Made by a program: the position numbers and the translations under genes
In this document: one piece after another, positions 30,052-63,830 of the stretch
How the letters are laid out: every line of letters begins with the position of its first letter
How positions within the stretch are numbered: position 1 is the first letter of the stretch
Notes under the pieces: model-generated
What the model saw: the letters and a program-made list of their open reading frames with translations, nothing else
Database searches by the model: none
What the model was told of the DNA's origin: nothing
Assembly: GCA_963693365.1 (NCBI GenBank)
Contig: CAVNZM010000002.1
Location: 2,356,001-2,420,000, forward strand
Reading direction: 5' to 3'
DNA length: 64,000 nt
Source of the DNA: Amoebidium appalachense
Taxonomy: Eukaryota > Ichthyosporea

Positions 30052-30406
30052 GCAGACTAATAACCCACACACGAACAAACGGCGAGCTCTAGAAAGTCAA
30101 TATCTCGATTCACACCTAGTATTATGGCCATGTGACGTACCATAGCCAAGCGTAGGTGCATTGCCACAACCAGTTATAAGCGTCCTTTCGGATCAAACTA
30201 CCCATGTGTGAAACTAACACAAAACCTATTGTAGTAGCCATATTGGCCCCATTAAAAAAAATACTCCATCGTCGTGAGATGTCATAGAAATATGCCCACA
30301 ACATATTGCAGGTTCACACACTTGCCCCCCCCCCCCCCCCCCCCCCCACCCCCACCACCACCACCACCACCACCAACCCCAAACACTCTCACACACAGCA
30401 CATTCT

Positions 30407-45697
<15,291 letters not shown>

Positions 45698-46036
45698 GTT
45701 CGCTCCTCTAAGTGGGCTTTTGCCCTCTGTTTAAGTTGGGTGTGTTTTTTTTTCAAAAGACTTGCGTGTTTCCGACGGAAGTTGTTGTGGTCTTACGTAA
45801 AGAATGAAAGACGCGACTTTTTCTTCGCAATACCAAAAAAAAAATTGTAAATACAAGTCATAACTACTACATTAACACCTAAAGCTTCGAAATAGCATAG
45901 TTTATATAGGCTTTACTAAGAAAAGGATGGGTGCTTGATACTTGATAGTGTACATACAACTTGCTTGCTTTCTGGGGGTGTGCCGTCTGCCTGTGCACGG
46001 CGGTTGGGACCGGAGCGATTCAAACAGAAGTTTCAA

Positions 46037-46089
46037 CCAATCAAATCTCCTAATTTAACCGCCAAATCGGCCAAAATTCAGTCACCAAT
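46037..46089. promoter_or_regulatory. Paired CCAAT boxes upstream of SMC2
   Basis: CCAAT occurs at 46037-46041 and 46085-46089 (both aaccaatca / caccaatcag contexts), 340-390 bp upstream of the SMC2 start codon. Pairs of CCAAT boxes bound by NF-Y are common in promoters of mitotic genes in animals. Function here is inferred. They could equally serve a divergent transcript to the right. Confidence 0.35.
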
Positions 46090-53264
<7,175 letters not shown>

Positions 53265-53945
53265 CTACCACCGAGGCCTCGAGCTCTTGGCCTCCTCTCT
53301 CTCCATAGGCACATATGCAGGCCGGAACCGCTTTCGCTCCCCACGGTTGTGGTGGCGTGGCCCGCCGTATGCACTGTCAGAGTCTTCAAACGACTTTGCT
53401 GAGGGCCTGCCCAGGCTCGATGAGGGGTTGTCGTCAATCCAGGGAAGCATTTTTCTGTAGTATGCTACCGCCACAGCATCATTTTTATCCGCAGTGTCGA
53501 GCGCGCAGGATTCGCCACCTTTATAGCCATACAAATCAATCGATTTGCACCCCCCGAGCACCAAGTCTCCATTAGCGAGCTTTTCGCCATATTTGCTCTG
53601 GCAGCGCCTCGTAGGCTCGTCGTCAGAACACATGCCACAAAAGAAGCCGCAATAAGTGGCCCAGGCATAGCCCAAATAACGGACTCCCGGGGCGAGGACT
53701 TTCTCGATAGGCAGATAACCAGCACCCGCTACCGGGTTCATGAATTCACCTTTATGCGAAATGCAGCCTTCGGTAACATCTTTCGAGACTTGATCACGGA
53801 AGGTCTCACATTGACCGTCGTGCACCTTGGGGTCGCAGGCGAAGCATTTCACCAAACAATCGTCACACTCGGCTGCCGCGGGGGAAAGCAGAGACAGCAG
53901 ACAAACGATTCCCGCGAATGTCGGAATGAGGACTTTGGGATTCAT
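53265..53945 (-). CDS. Small secreted cysteine-rich protein of unknown function
   Basis: A single exon of 226 residues. Residues 1-25 are a typical signal peptide: a hydrophobic core (VLIPTFAGIVCLLSLL), then SPAAA, with cleavage before ECDDC. The mature part has 12 cysteines up to about residue 150 (CDDC, CFAC, CGFFCGMC among them), so it is probably disulphide-bonded and extracellular or luminal. From about residue 165 on, the chain is polar and basic (ERKRFRP, SSRPRW end) and probably disordered. No transmembrane segment or GPI signal is seen after the signal peptide. A TATA box lies about 120 bp upstream of the ATG, which supports this start. I do not recognise the family. Confidence 0.82.
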   Translation of the reverse strand: MNPKVLIPTFAGIVCLLSLLSPAAAECDDCLVKCFACDPKVHDGQCETFRDQVSKDVTEGCISHKGEFMNPVAGAGYLPIEKVLAPGVRYLGYAWATYCGFFCGMCSDDEPTRRCQSKYGEKLANGDLVLGGCKSIDLYGYKGGESCALDTADKNDAVAVAYYRKMLPWIDDNPSSSLGRPSAKSFEDSDSAYGGPRHHNRGERKRFRPAYVPMEREEAKSSRPRW

Positions 53946-54064
53946 TGTGCTGAAGCTGTATAGGCAGCGACCTGAATTGCAAGGTAACCGTTACAGGGTT
54001 CGGTGATTAGTTTGACCAATCTTGCACCGTGGTGTGCGAGTACAAGAAGTGCGGGCTTAGAAAA

Positions 54065-54073
54065 CCTTTTATA
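54065..54073 (-). promoter_or_regulatory. TATA box of the secreted cysteine-rich protein gene
   Basis: On the minus strand the sequence reads GCGGTATAAAAGG, a consensus TATA box 120-128 bp upstream of the ATG at 53945. Confidence 0.6.
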
Positions 54074-54933
54074 CCGCTTTTGAATAGCATTTTTAACGCC
54101 CCCATCTGCCCTTAACATTTCTGAATAAACTTACCAGAGGTGCTCATTGGCGCGCAAGCTTGCAAGCTTCCTGGTTAAACTGGCTGGCCCGTGGCGGTGC
54201 ACGGTGATTGCCTCTGCTCTGCTTGGGGGCCCAGTGATGACATCGCCTGCCAAACATCTCAGTTGCACATTCCCAACGCATAATAAATGTTATGTAGTGG
54301 CAGTCTCAGCTACTGCATGATTGTAACCCCGGGCCGTCACTGGAGTACCTGCAGCTGGTATGATGTACTGCATGCATCAATCCGGAGCCTGTGGGTGCCA
54401 CATGCCAGTATGCAATGTACGTGTGAGTCATATCTCACATGTATGTGCGTGCCGCCGGCGCCTCTGCATATCATGACTGGACGGAGGGTGGCACCGTTTT
54501 ATCGCCTCTGGTATTATTCACGGTTCATGGGCGCTGCCGTGCGTGCACGCAGTACTAAGTAGGAGTATATGGCATACTATTAGTAATAATAATAATAATT
54601 ACATGTATCTACGTTGATGCAAGTACTCAGTGGGTTAATTTTCAAATGTCGTTTGCTTTAAATTTGGAAGATTTAAAATTCTGGAAGTTCGGGGGAGAGA
54701 GAGTCAGCATTATGTACACAAAGAACAGAATAGAAGTACTGTCGATCGTCACGATTCTGGTACTACTAGGACTAAGTTTTGTAATGATTCCCGAGGAGCT
54801 GCCAGCCACCCTGCATAATACGCATAAGGATCATGTACCACTCGGGTATATATTTTTTTTTAAAAAATAACAATAGCACCTTGCAGTTACGGCTACAGTA
54901 GCGTAAATTTCAACCGTTAAAAACTAATATTCA

Positions 54934-55009
54934 AACCAAGGAATTTCGACAGTGGGCTGTGGCATTCAAAGTGCGATGGAATTCTGCTGCACTGTCGGAT
55001 ACCTTGGTT
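54934..55009. ncRNA. 76-nt imperfect hairpin, pre-miRNA-like candidate
   Basis: The arms AACCAAGGAATTTCGACAGTG (54934-54954) and CACTGTCGGATACCTTGGTT (54990-55009) pair over about 20 positions with one mismatch, one bulge and one wobble. Pairing continues imperfectly towards a short loop around 54968-54978. Length and bulge pattern resemble a microRNA precursor, and it stands alone in intergenic DNA. A miniature transposon with inverted repeats is the main alternative, although I see no clear target duplication. The strand is undecided. Confidence 0.35.
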
Positions 55010-55200
55010 AAATTTATCCCCTTCGAATGATTATCACCGTTCAGCCTTAGAGTCACGTGACGTTTCTTAACTGCTGACTATCGTTTTTTTTCTATATTTA
55101 TGTTCGATTAAAACATAGTCATAAGAAAATAGGGGTATATATAAATTCATATATATTCATAATGATGCCTCCCCCCCCCCTCCCCCCTCCCTCCCCCCCG

Positions 55201-55239
<39 letters not shown>

Positions 55240-55259
55240 CACACACACACACCACCTCT

Positions 55260-55261
55260 CT

Positions 55262-55328
<67 letters not shown>

Positions 55329-55333
55329 GATCT

Positions 55334-55370
<37 letters not shown>

Positions 55371-55405
55371 CCTCTCTCCCTCTCTCTCTCTCTCTCTAGA
55401 TCTAG

Positions 55406-55469
<64 letters not shown>

Positions 55470-55512
55470 GATCTATAGCGCTCTCTCAATCTCTCTCTCT
55501 CTCTCTCTCTCG
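55260..55512. repeat. (CT)n microsatellite with AGATCT islands
   Basis: A 250-bp CT repeat is broken three times by the palindrome-bearing island ctAGATCTagc (about 55327, 55397 and 55468). It is preceded by a C tract and (CA)n. Confidence 0.9.
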
Positions 55513-56645
55513 GCCCGCTCCCTCCCTCTTTCTTGCCCCCACATCCCGGAAGAAGGCCATCGGATCATCAGTGTATATGGCTGCAGATGGTGACACGAGA
55601 TACGGACGACACTTCGGTGAGCAACATGTCAGAAGCATAATTCATTCAAGTTGTCGATTTGTTATTGGGCATCATCGGAATATTAATGGCCACCGTATAC
55701 AAAATAAAAACCAAAAAAAGAAACTAGGAATAAAAAAGCACCTTTAACTACATACAGGTCTGTCGGGCCTGGATGTTGCAATGTCAATTTTAGATCTCTC
55801 TCTTTCGTACTACTCCTTTTTTTTTATTACATATACTATGATTATTATTATAAATAAACAGCACATCCCCCCCCCCCCCCCCCCCCCTCTTTCATAATAC
55901 ACGCATGACAACGAATATGGTGAGATGTAAAAGTTTCATAAGCACAGGGTCAAGCTTGGGCCATGCATGCTCACAACACTGCAGTGCAACTTTACTGGTC
56001 ATGATCATTACCATCACAACGCCAGCCTGGCAGCTGCTGATTATGTGCATACACAACCACAAACAAACGTTAATAATATCAATCATAATCATGGCCTAAA
56101 CGTCCGTCTCAATGTGTACAGACACGTGACACTGTACTGTTCGCATTCGTGTATGTGTGTATGTGTGTGTGCGTGTGTGTGCGCGCGCATTTAACAACCA
56201 ACTCTGAGCTAAGCCTCAAAGTCTTTCACTAAGAAAATCGTCAGAGTTCAAAGGGCTATGTTATGTGTTGACAGAAACATTCATACACGGACTTTGTAGC
56301 ACTTGTGTACATATGAACGACTGGGTTTAAATTCGACAAATCAGGTGACGTGAGCACAATATCGACGTGTAGGGTGTGCATGATGATCACAAAGAACACC
56401 GACATAGCTACAACCACCGTGCAGAAATTACGAGATATTACGAGAACACAAAACTAACCTGAAGAGGAATCTGGAGTACTGCTTGCTAAAACAGATATAG
56501 GATGGTGTACTTGGACTTACCACATCCAAACCACTCAGAAATACGGTGCCATGATCATGAACAAGAAAGTATTGAGGAAAACAAACAAACAAACAAAAAT
56601 ATATAATAATAAAAACAAATGTGTCCACCCTCCACACACTCATGA

Positions 56646-56958
56646 TCACTCCACCTTGAGGTGGGGTGTCATGAGTCCATGTATGCCCTCAGCATTCATC
56701 ACCGCCTGCACAATCACCACCACCACAAGTGCCGCCATTGCCAAATGCAGCAAGTGGTCCCCCTGGCCCTCCACAGAAAACGGCTCCTGAGTCACCTCCA
56801 CGTCTGGCACTGCCACCAGGCCCGTGTGGCTGGTGACCCACTTGGACACACTGGACAGGGAGCGGCTGCCGTGGTATTTGTTCAGGATGGTCGTGCCTGC
56901 CGAGAGGGGGAACAGAAAAAAACGTTATAAACGGTTCCTTTTTATGTTTTTTTTTTTT

Positions 56959-56989
<31 letters not shown>

Positions 56990-57609
56990 GGGGGGGTTTG
57001 AATGCGTCAAAAAGTACGAAGTACACAAGAACAAACGGATAACACGATGCAGAATGCAAGCCATACATAAAGAGTATGCATAATAAGCAGAGCCCATCCT
57101 CAGGGGGGGCCCACGTCATCCACAGTACCCGAGTTTCGACCTATTCCCCTCGTTAACGAAACCCAACTCAGATACTGTTTCACTTGAACATGAGTAGGTC
57201 ACCCGTCTTGATCAGAGACGAGCAGGGTTGCTTATGCAGGCAAGGGCAGTGGGAAAGGCCGGGGGTTAAAGTTGCAGCAGTAAGCAGAAGCAAGAAAAAT
57301 ATAGATAGGAACTCAGGAGACGGGGCTTCTAGGAAGCTCCCCCGTCGATACCTAAGTCGATAGGGGGGGGTTTCGAAGCGAGCGAGGTCACGGGAGAGGC
57401 AGGGGAAAGCCAAAAGGGTGGGAGAGTGGGAGCTCGAGCGGGGAGGGACGGAGAGGGAGAAGAGGTTTTTTTTTTTGTTTTTTTTTTGTGGGGGGGGGGG
57501 GGGGGGGGATTATTATAGGTGGGCGGAGGAAGGGAGGGACGACCGGAAACTTTTATTGTGTGTGTGTGTGTGTGCATGGTGGTGGTGGTGGTGGTGGTGG
57601 TGGTGGTGG

Positions 57610-57640
<31 letters not shown>

Positions 57641-57684
57641 TAGAATATGTCACAGTACGAAGCAAACATTCACGGCGGACAAAA

Positions 57685-57719
<35 letters not shown>

Positions 57720-58647
57720 GGGAGGGAGGGAGGGAGGGAGGGAGGGAGGGAGGGAGGGAGGGAGGGAGGGAGGGAGGGAGGGAGAGAGAGAGAGCGAGCG
57801 CCAGGTCCGATTCTGCAGTTAAATGTCGAGGAAAATAATGAAACATTTCTGTGCAACCAGTCTAGTAGCTGCTCGCTCCCCCCCCCTTCCCCAGTCCCCC
57901 TTTCTCCATTCTCCCATGCTCCTCTATCCACCCTCAGATACTTTTTGACAACACCCTCTCCCATCCTACACAACTACAAGAAAAAAAAGCATCAGGAGCC
58001 CCCCTTCCCTCACCCAATCACCCCATCCCCCCTCCACCCCCACCTCCCTCCCCCCCTCCCCCAAACACACACACACATACACACTACACATTGCTGCGAT
58101 CAATCTCACCACCAACACCGTGGCAACCAAAAACTAAACGGCCTACAACGGGCATACTGCAAGAAAAAAATTTACCACCAAAAGGGAAGCACAAAAAACA
58201 ACCCCCCATCACCAAAAACACCAACCAGCACGCACACGTACCCTTGAACATAACTAGGGTAGGCAGGCCGGAGACAGACACCCACGCTCTCAGGGCAGCC
58301 TGGTCGCTGAATTCCATGGCCAGGGTTGGGAGGTTGGGGTAGGCCCGTGCAAAGGCATGGTAGACGGGGTAGAACTCACTGCTGAACACACACCACCTGC
58401 ACAGTGCTGTGTTAGGAAAAAATACGCTTGAAAGGAGCTAGAACAAGGTGGTGTATTCGTACGCCCACAAGGGCTACGGTGGTAGTATGGAGTGGGAGGG
58501 ATTGGGGGATTAGGGGAGAGGGGGGGGATCGCAGAGAGGTGGGAGGGGGGCGGGGGGAGGTGTTGATTGTACACCCAAAGAGGGCTGCGGTGGCAGTATG
58601 GAGTGGAAGAGGGGTTGGGGGATTGGGGGATTGGGGAAGGGGGGGGG

Positions 58648-58685
<38 letters not shown>

Positions 58686-59083
58686 TGGAAGAGACGTGTG
58701 TGGGGGGGAGGGGGGGGGGGGAGGGGCTTACTTCCACAGGCACTTGCAATCGTAGATATGTCTTAGATTAGAGGAAAAAGGGTCAGGGTTAGGAAGGGGG
58801 TGGGGGGTGGGGGGGGGGGGGGGTTTCAGGGAGAAGGGTGGGGTGGGGGGAGGGAAAGGGGGGTGGGGAAGGGAAGGGGTTAGTAACATCCGGACCTCCT
58901 GGGCGACAACAATATCACCAGCAATTATTCTCTCACCTGGCATATATCAGGAGGGCAGAATAGGTCCCGTTGGGCTCTGTCTCCTGCAGGTGTGCCGTCA
59001 ACCCAGTAGCATTCATCTCCACTACGCTTGTGTTGCTGTAGAGCTGCAAAAGATGGAGTAACGATCTTAACGATAGCCTAGTT

Positions 59084-59114
<31 letters not shown>

Positions 59115-59355
59115 GCTCCCAACCACCCCCATCCCCCCCACATACACACACATCTCCTTCCCCCCCGTCCCCCCCCCCCCCCCCCCCCCCCACGGTATCA
59201 TACCTTTCCTCACTCTCCCCCATCAACCCCACATACACACACACACACACCCGTGTGCACACACATACACACATACACAACCACAGCCGTATGCATACAT
59301 GCGCGTAAGAGTTTCCTGAATGCACAAGTAGACATGCACGCATACACACCCCAAG

Positions 59356-59389
<34 letters not shown>

Positions 59390-59941
59390 GGGGGATCATT
59401 CAGGCGATAACCCGCGCAAAGGAATGAAAGGCATACAGGGGGGGGGGGGGGGGAGGGGAGGTATGGAAGGGAGGGGGAAGGGGGGGGAGGGGGGGGGGGG
59501 GGAGGGGGTTGGGCAAACCGTATGAATGTGAGTTAGACACTTTAGACAGTGAAGAAGTCATAATGAGGCCACAACCCATCGCAGGAAAAAAAACCGCAAA
59601 ACGAGAGGGGGAGATTGGCGTTGTGTGAGTGACTCAGTAGATGTGTCCCGGGGTGGGGTGGGGTGGGGTGAGGGGGTAGAAGGGGGGGGGGGGGGGGGGG
59701 GAGGCAGGGGGTCAAATTTCAAATGGGCTACTCCTATGTGGCGAATAGGGAGTGTGCCCCTGTCAATGAAACCTGAAAAATAGCTGCAACATGCAACTTC
59801 AACGAAAAGAGAGACTGGTGGAGGAATGAAAAGGAGGGAAAGCCCCTCCCCCCAACCCACCCACCCATACACACACATCTCCCCACTCCCCCTCCCCCCC
59901 CCAAAAAAAAACACACATAGATACACCACCCACACCTCACA

Positions 59942-60002
<61 letters not shown>

Positions 60003-60674
60003 CACACACACACAGAGAGACACACACACACACACATACAAGCACAAGCATGTGTGCGTGTGCAAACGTGCATGCACGTGCACACGGACACAACCACCAT
60101 CCACCACCACCCTTTCAACCACCATCCAGCCCACCACGGACTCCCTACCTAATACCATCAACGGTGTTTCCATCCAGAGAAACCGCAACACAGCGCAAGT
60201 TTGATAGAGTTTATTCGCGCAGAAAGCAACACTCACCAGTTGCTCTGCAACTTTAACTTTCACCTTCCCACTCTTCTCCTCTTCCCCTGCTTCTTTTGGT
60301 AGAGCGGTCTCCCCTTCGATTGCCGTGCTTGTTACGTCTGTGCTTTGTGCTGCTTCTCCTGACCTTTCTTTGCCTACTGTATCTCTGGCTGCAACTTGAT
60401 TCTCTTCTGTCAAGCCGAGCACATCTGCTACTGAAGCTTCTACTCCCTCTCCGTGTTCTTCTTGATCCGTTACACCTCTGGTTTCCGCTTGACTCTCTTC
60501 TTTCAAACCTACTATCTCTGCTACTGATGTACCACTTGATGTTGCCAACGTCTCGTGTGTTTCTGAGATCTCTGCCTGAGATGGCACGTCGCTTTCTGCC
60601 CCGCCCGTGTGTGCGCAGATACAAATAACGAATAGCGCACACACGAGCCTCACAAGAGCGTGAGGCCAATTCAT
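56646..60674 (-). CDS. TXNDC15: TXNDC15-like thioredoxin-domain membrane protein
   Basis: Four exons: 60674-60237, 59043-58937, 58396-58242, 56896-56646, with agreeing phases and GT-AG introns, giving 316 residues (human TXNDC15 is 360). Residues 1-27 are a signal peptide (VRLVCALFVICICAHTGGAES). An acidic Glu/Ser/Thr-rich luminal region follows to about 146. The thioredoxin fold spans about 160-265: YSALLIYARWCVFSSEFYP, then the cis-Pro segment VSGLPTLVMFKG, as in TXNDC15 (SPWCRFS, VPNILLF). Only one Cys occupies the active-site position, so disulphide exchange is unlikely. A single membrane helix (HLAMAALVVVVIVQAVM) sits near the C-terminus, which ends in a short cytosolic tail (MTPHLKVE). 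Human TXNDC15 is an ER/ciliary transition-zone-linked membrane protein. Whether a cilium exists here is unknown. Intron 3 contains G tracts and a (GGGA)n array at 57719-57785. Confidence 0.85.
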
Positions 60675-61795
60675 GTTTCTAGATTGACCCGAAGTAACCT
60701 GAAAGCATGGTGGGTAGGAGTAGATCTAATAGTCCCTTTTGTGAGATGGTTGGACAGCTGCTTCTTACCAGCTTTTTATTTAGCAGGTGCACATACATAA
60801 CACAATGCAGATAACATTTACAGGGCATCTCATCGTGTCTACTTGTGTGCATGCATAGGAACCAAGCCGAAGGCGCAGGTAGGCTAAGTTGCAAAGTGCA
60901 ATTGAAGTTTTCGTCTGTTGATATGATGCAATCTCAGAAATTATGACGTCATTAACTAGGTCCAAAATTTTCAAAATTGCAGGCCACGTTATCTATTGGT
61001 TATCTCAAACGGTTGGATATTTTGATAGATATATAATATGGGTATGTACATAGATTTTGAGGGACCTCCTGGTGCAAAAGACACCATGTATTTCCGTTGA
61101 ATAAATCCAGTCAAAAGAAAAAGAAAAAAAAATAATTACAAACAGTATACAATATATGGGTGGGCTAATAACAGATTAAAAGTGTGTAATATCACCGACG
61201 TAGGGCTGAGTTGTGTACTTTCAAATAGCTAGATATGACGTGGAAGGGCGTTGCAAGCAAAAGCCCCAGGTGTAAATTTATCATGGCTTCATGACCACCA
61301 GTTTACACTGGGGGGTTGGGGGGCGGGGAGGGGGGAGGGGGGAGATAAAGTGAAGCACCATGCGTGTGTGTAGGGTGCGCTCAGTGCGCGTATGTATACG
61401 TGCATGTGTGGGCCGGGTTGGGTTAAGGGGGGGGGGGGAGGGGGGGGGGGGAGGGGGGGGGGGGGGGGGTATAGCTATAGACTCTACAAGTGCCACATCC
61501 CTGAAAAACTATGTATGGACCAATTATTTTCGCGCGATGCACGATTGGCCATATATAGAAATTTGGACGGGAAGTTCTTGGGCGCCAAAATAAAGTTTTT
61601 ATAAAACAATAAAAAAGCAGGAATACAGTAATTTTTCAATATCAATTGAAAGGATATGTGTACGTGTAGGGAATTTGAAGTGGGCATGAAAGGAATCCCT
61701 GAGTGCACGTGGGTGGTTGTGTTGGCTGGTGGGGGCCTGCCCCGGGGTTCCTGGTGTTGGGTGGGTGGTGGTGGTGGAGGTGGTGGTGGGGGGGG

Positions 61796-61838
<43 letters not shown>

Positions 61839-62202
61839 GGGGGGGGGGGAAGGGAGGGAGGGGGTGGGGGTGGGTGGGTGGGTGGCGGGGGGGGGGGGGG
61901 GGGGGGGGGGGGAAGCCTTGGGGCACTTCAGACTTTGATTTCCGAACTAAAATTCGTGCCGCTTGCACACTTCATAATCAGGCACAAGTGCCGTGTGTGT
62001 GTTACGTGTTATTATGGGAGAAGAGGGGGGGAGAGGGACGGGGGGAAGGGGGGAGGGGGGGGGGGGGGGGAGGAGGGGTGCAGTTAGCAGCTGACTGCCT
62101 GGGAGTAACTTTTTTTGGAACATCCTGTGGGTGTCTCACGGTGTGCACACGTGTGCATCTGCCTGTGTTTGTTAGGTGGTGGTGGCATGTGTGTGTGTGT
62201 GA

Positions 62203-62269
<67 letters not shown>

Positions 62270-62573
62270 TGCGTGCCGTGCGTGTGTTATTATTGAATTC
62301 ACTTGGAATGTTTTCAAGATAAACACCAGTCTCCCGAAAGTGGTGTAAAGTTCAATCATTAATATTAGAAGCTTTATTTGTGCGTGTCCGGAAAGTCAGA
62401 TGCTCATCCGATCCAGATGCAAGAAGGGATACGTGCGATTGTGTGTGTGTGTGTGTCTCAGACGGTCGGTCCTCACGCTCTGCGTGTGCACATGTGTGTG
62501 TGCTTGTGTGCGCGCATGTGCACGTGTGTGATGTGGGATGGTGTGTGTGGAGGGGGGGTCTGCCGGTTTTTTT

Positions 62574-62647
<74 letters not shown>

Positions 62648-62901
62648 AGTTGCGTGTGCAGGTGTTTGCATGAGCTCTCGAGGGGAAAACGGGAAGTGTT
62701 TGTGTGTGCCTACGTACGTCATATATGTACTTAGTTACTGCACTCCATAGGGGCAAAAACCACAGTTCGAGGACTAAGGTTACATGTTAAATCTACATCA
62801 TTTCACCACACCATCAGATACGGGCATTGCCGGTAGCTAAAGGGGTACGTGCATATCTGCTTGAATGCAGGACTTTCATTCATATATTTTTGGAAACCTA
62901 A
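60675..62901. other. Intergenic region between the TXNDC15-like and iRhom-like genes
   Basis: Unique AT-rich sequence covers 60680-61300 and contains a LINE tail. G tracts lie at about 61430-61469, 61790-61912 and 62583-62645, with (GT)n at 62189-62270 and T plus G tract at 62568-62645. No gene is supported. Glycine- or valine-rich frames here are tract artefacts. Confidence 0.6.
61089..61133 (+). repeat. Isolated LINE 3' tail
   Basis: tatttccgttgaataaatccagtcaaaagaaaaagaaaaaaaa matches the tail repeated at 17806-17948 with one or two changes. This may be the remnant of a severely 5'-truncated LINE insertion. Confidence 0.7.
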
Positions 62902-63152
62902 AGTAATATATCTCGTTGTTATCCCTGTTAAGGCATGGAATAAGGGATATTCAGCAAGATTGGATAGTAATATATCTCGTTGTTATCCCTGCTGCGGCTC
63001 GGAATATGGAGTAATTTTGATGAGTAATATATCTCGTTGTTATCCCTCCTGCGGCACGGAGTATGGGATACTTGAGTAAGTTTGAATAATAATATATCTC
63101 GTAGTTATCCCTGCTGAGGTACGGAATATGGGATAGTAAGGAAAGTGCCGTC
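62902..63152. repeat. Four tandem copies of the last-exon end of the iRhom-like gene
   Basis: A unit of 57-65 bp (agtaatatatctcgttgttatccctgctgcgg and following) starts at 62902, 62966, 63023 and 63088. The fourth copy overlaps the coding exon: its ttatccctgctgaggtacgg part encodes the last codons and stop of the protein on the minus strand. The other three lie directly downstream. Confidence 0.9.
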
Positions 63153-63830
63153 CCAGGTAGCCATGTTGCTGCTACAGAAATCCTCGGTGTATGGAATGCA
63201 GTTGAAGTATAGGCACCATGTGCAGAAAGTCTCTGTCTTTGTAAAGAACAGGATGAACCCACCTGAAAGGGGTCGTGAGTTAGACACGGCTGATTAAATG
63301 TGATGCAAAAAGAGAAAGACAGAAAGGTGATATCATAGCGGCATGCACTGCACAAAAAGCACATTGGGTGCATTAAGCATGTATAATATGATATGCTGTT
63401 GTGCAAGATGCAGAAACAAACAATGCCTTACTGGTGTTAGGAAAATGGGATAGGGGAAGGAAAAACAAGCAAAACCTTACTGCTAATAAACTATAGGTTC
63501 GGTGTTTGCATGCACGAAAGTGTGGCGCACATACGAAAACGCTGGCGGGGTGGTGGGGGAGGAAGGGGGGGGAGAAGGGGGGGGGGGGGGGGGGGGGGGG
63601 AGGAGGGGAAAGCGGGATGTATTGTAAGATCACGTTGACTGCATTGTGGATATGTATCTGGCCTCTCTTCAACCTCTGAAAACACCAAAACCAGTACTCA
63701 CCGACAAAGAAGACGATCAAACCAACCGCACCCACGACAATGAGCAGGATTTTCCTGCGTCTGTCCCACTTGCCGAAGGTGATGTATGGGAGGAACACTA
63801 CCGCTGCTGGGATGCCAAACAGGAACCCAC
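63105..63830 (-). CDS. C-terminal exons of an iRhom-like rhomboid-family protein (partial gene)
   Basis: Two exons, 63830-63702 and 63262-63105, with compatible phases; earlier exons lie beyond the right edge. The first encodes a membrane segment, FLPYITFGKWDRRRK, and another membrane segment. LPYITFG is the conserved loop of animal iRhoms before the last helix. The second encodes GGFILFF, then CTWC...NCIPYTEDFC, matching the cysteine-rich luminal C-terminus of iRhoms (pattern CxWC..CIPFT..FC). The protein would be an ER/Golgi multi-pass membrane protein. iRhoms lack protease activity and guide traffic or degradation of client proteins. The catalytic Ser/His region is not in this window, so an active rhomboid protease remains possible. 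The stop codon sits inside a tandem repeat array. Confidence 0.75.

Larger units (their letters stand above)
54074..56645. other. Intergenic region with one possible small membrane ORF
   Basis: A 74-codon frame at 54646-54870 (plus) encodes one predicted transmembrane segment (VLSIVTILVLLGLSFVMI), but it has no family match and no supporting signals. A C tract lies at 55867-55887. The rest is AT-rich and without recognised content, apart from the hairpin and the CT repeat listed separately. Confidence 0.4.

Noticed and set aside
58726-58770. Possible extra TXNDC15 exon encoding CKCLW
   Set aside because: Joining exon 2 directly to 58396 keeps phase and reproduces the conserved WC-FS site, so no extra exon is needed.
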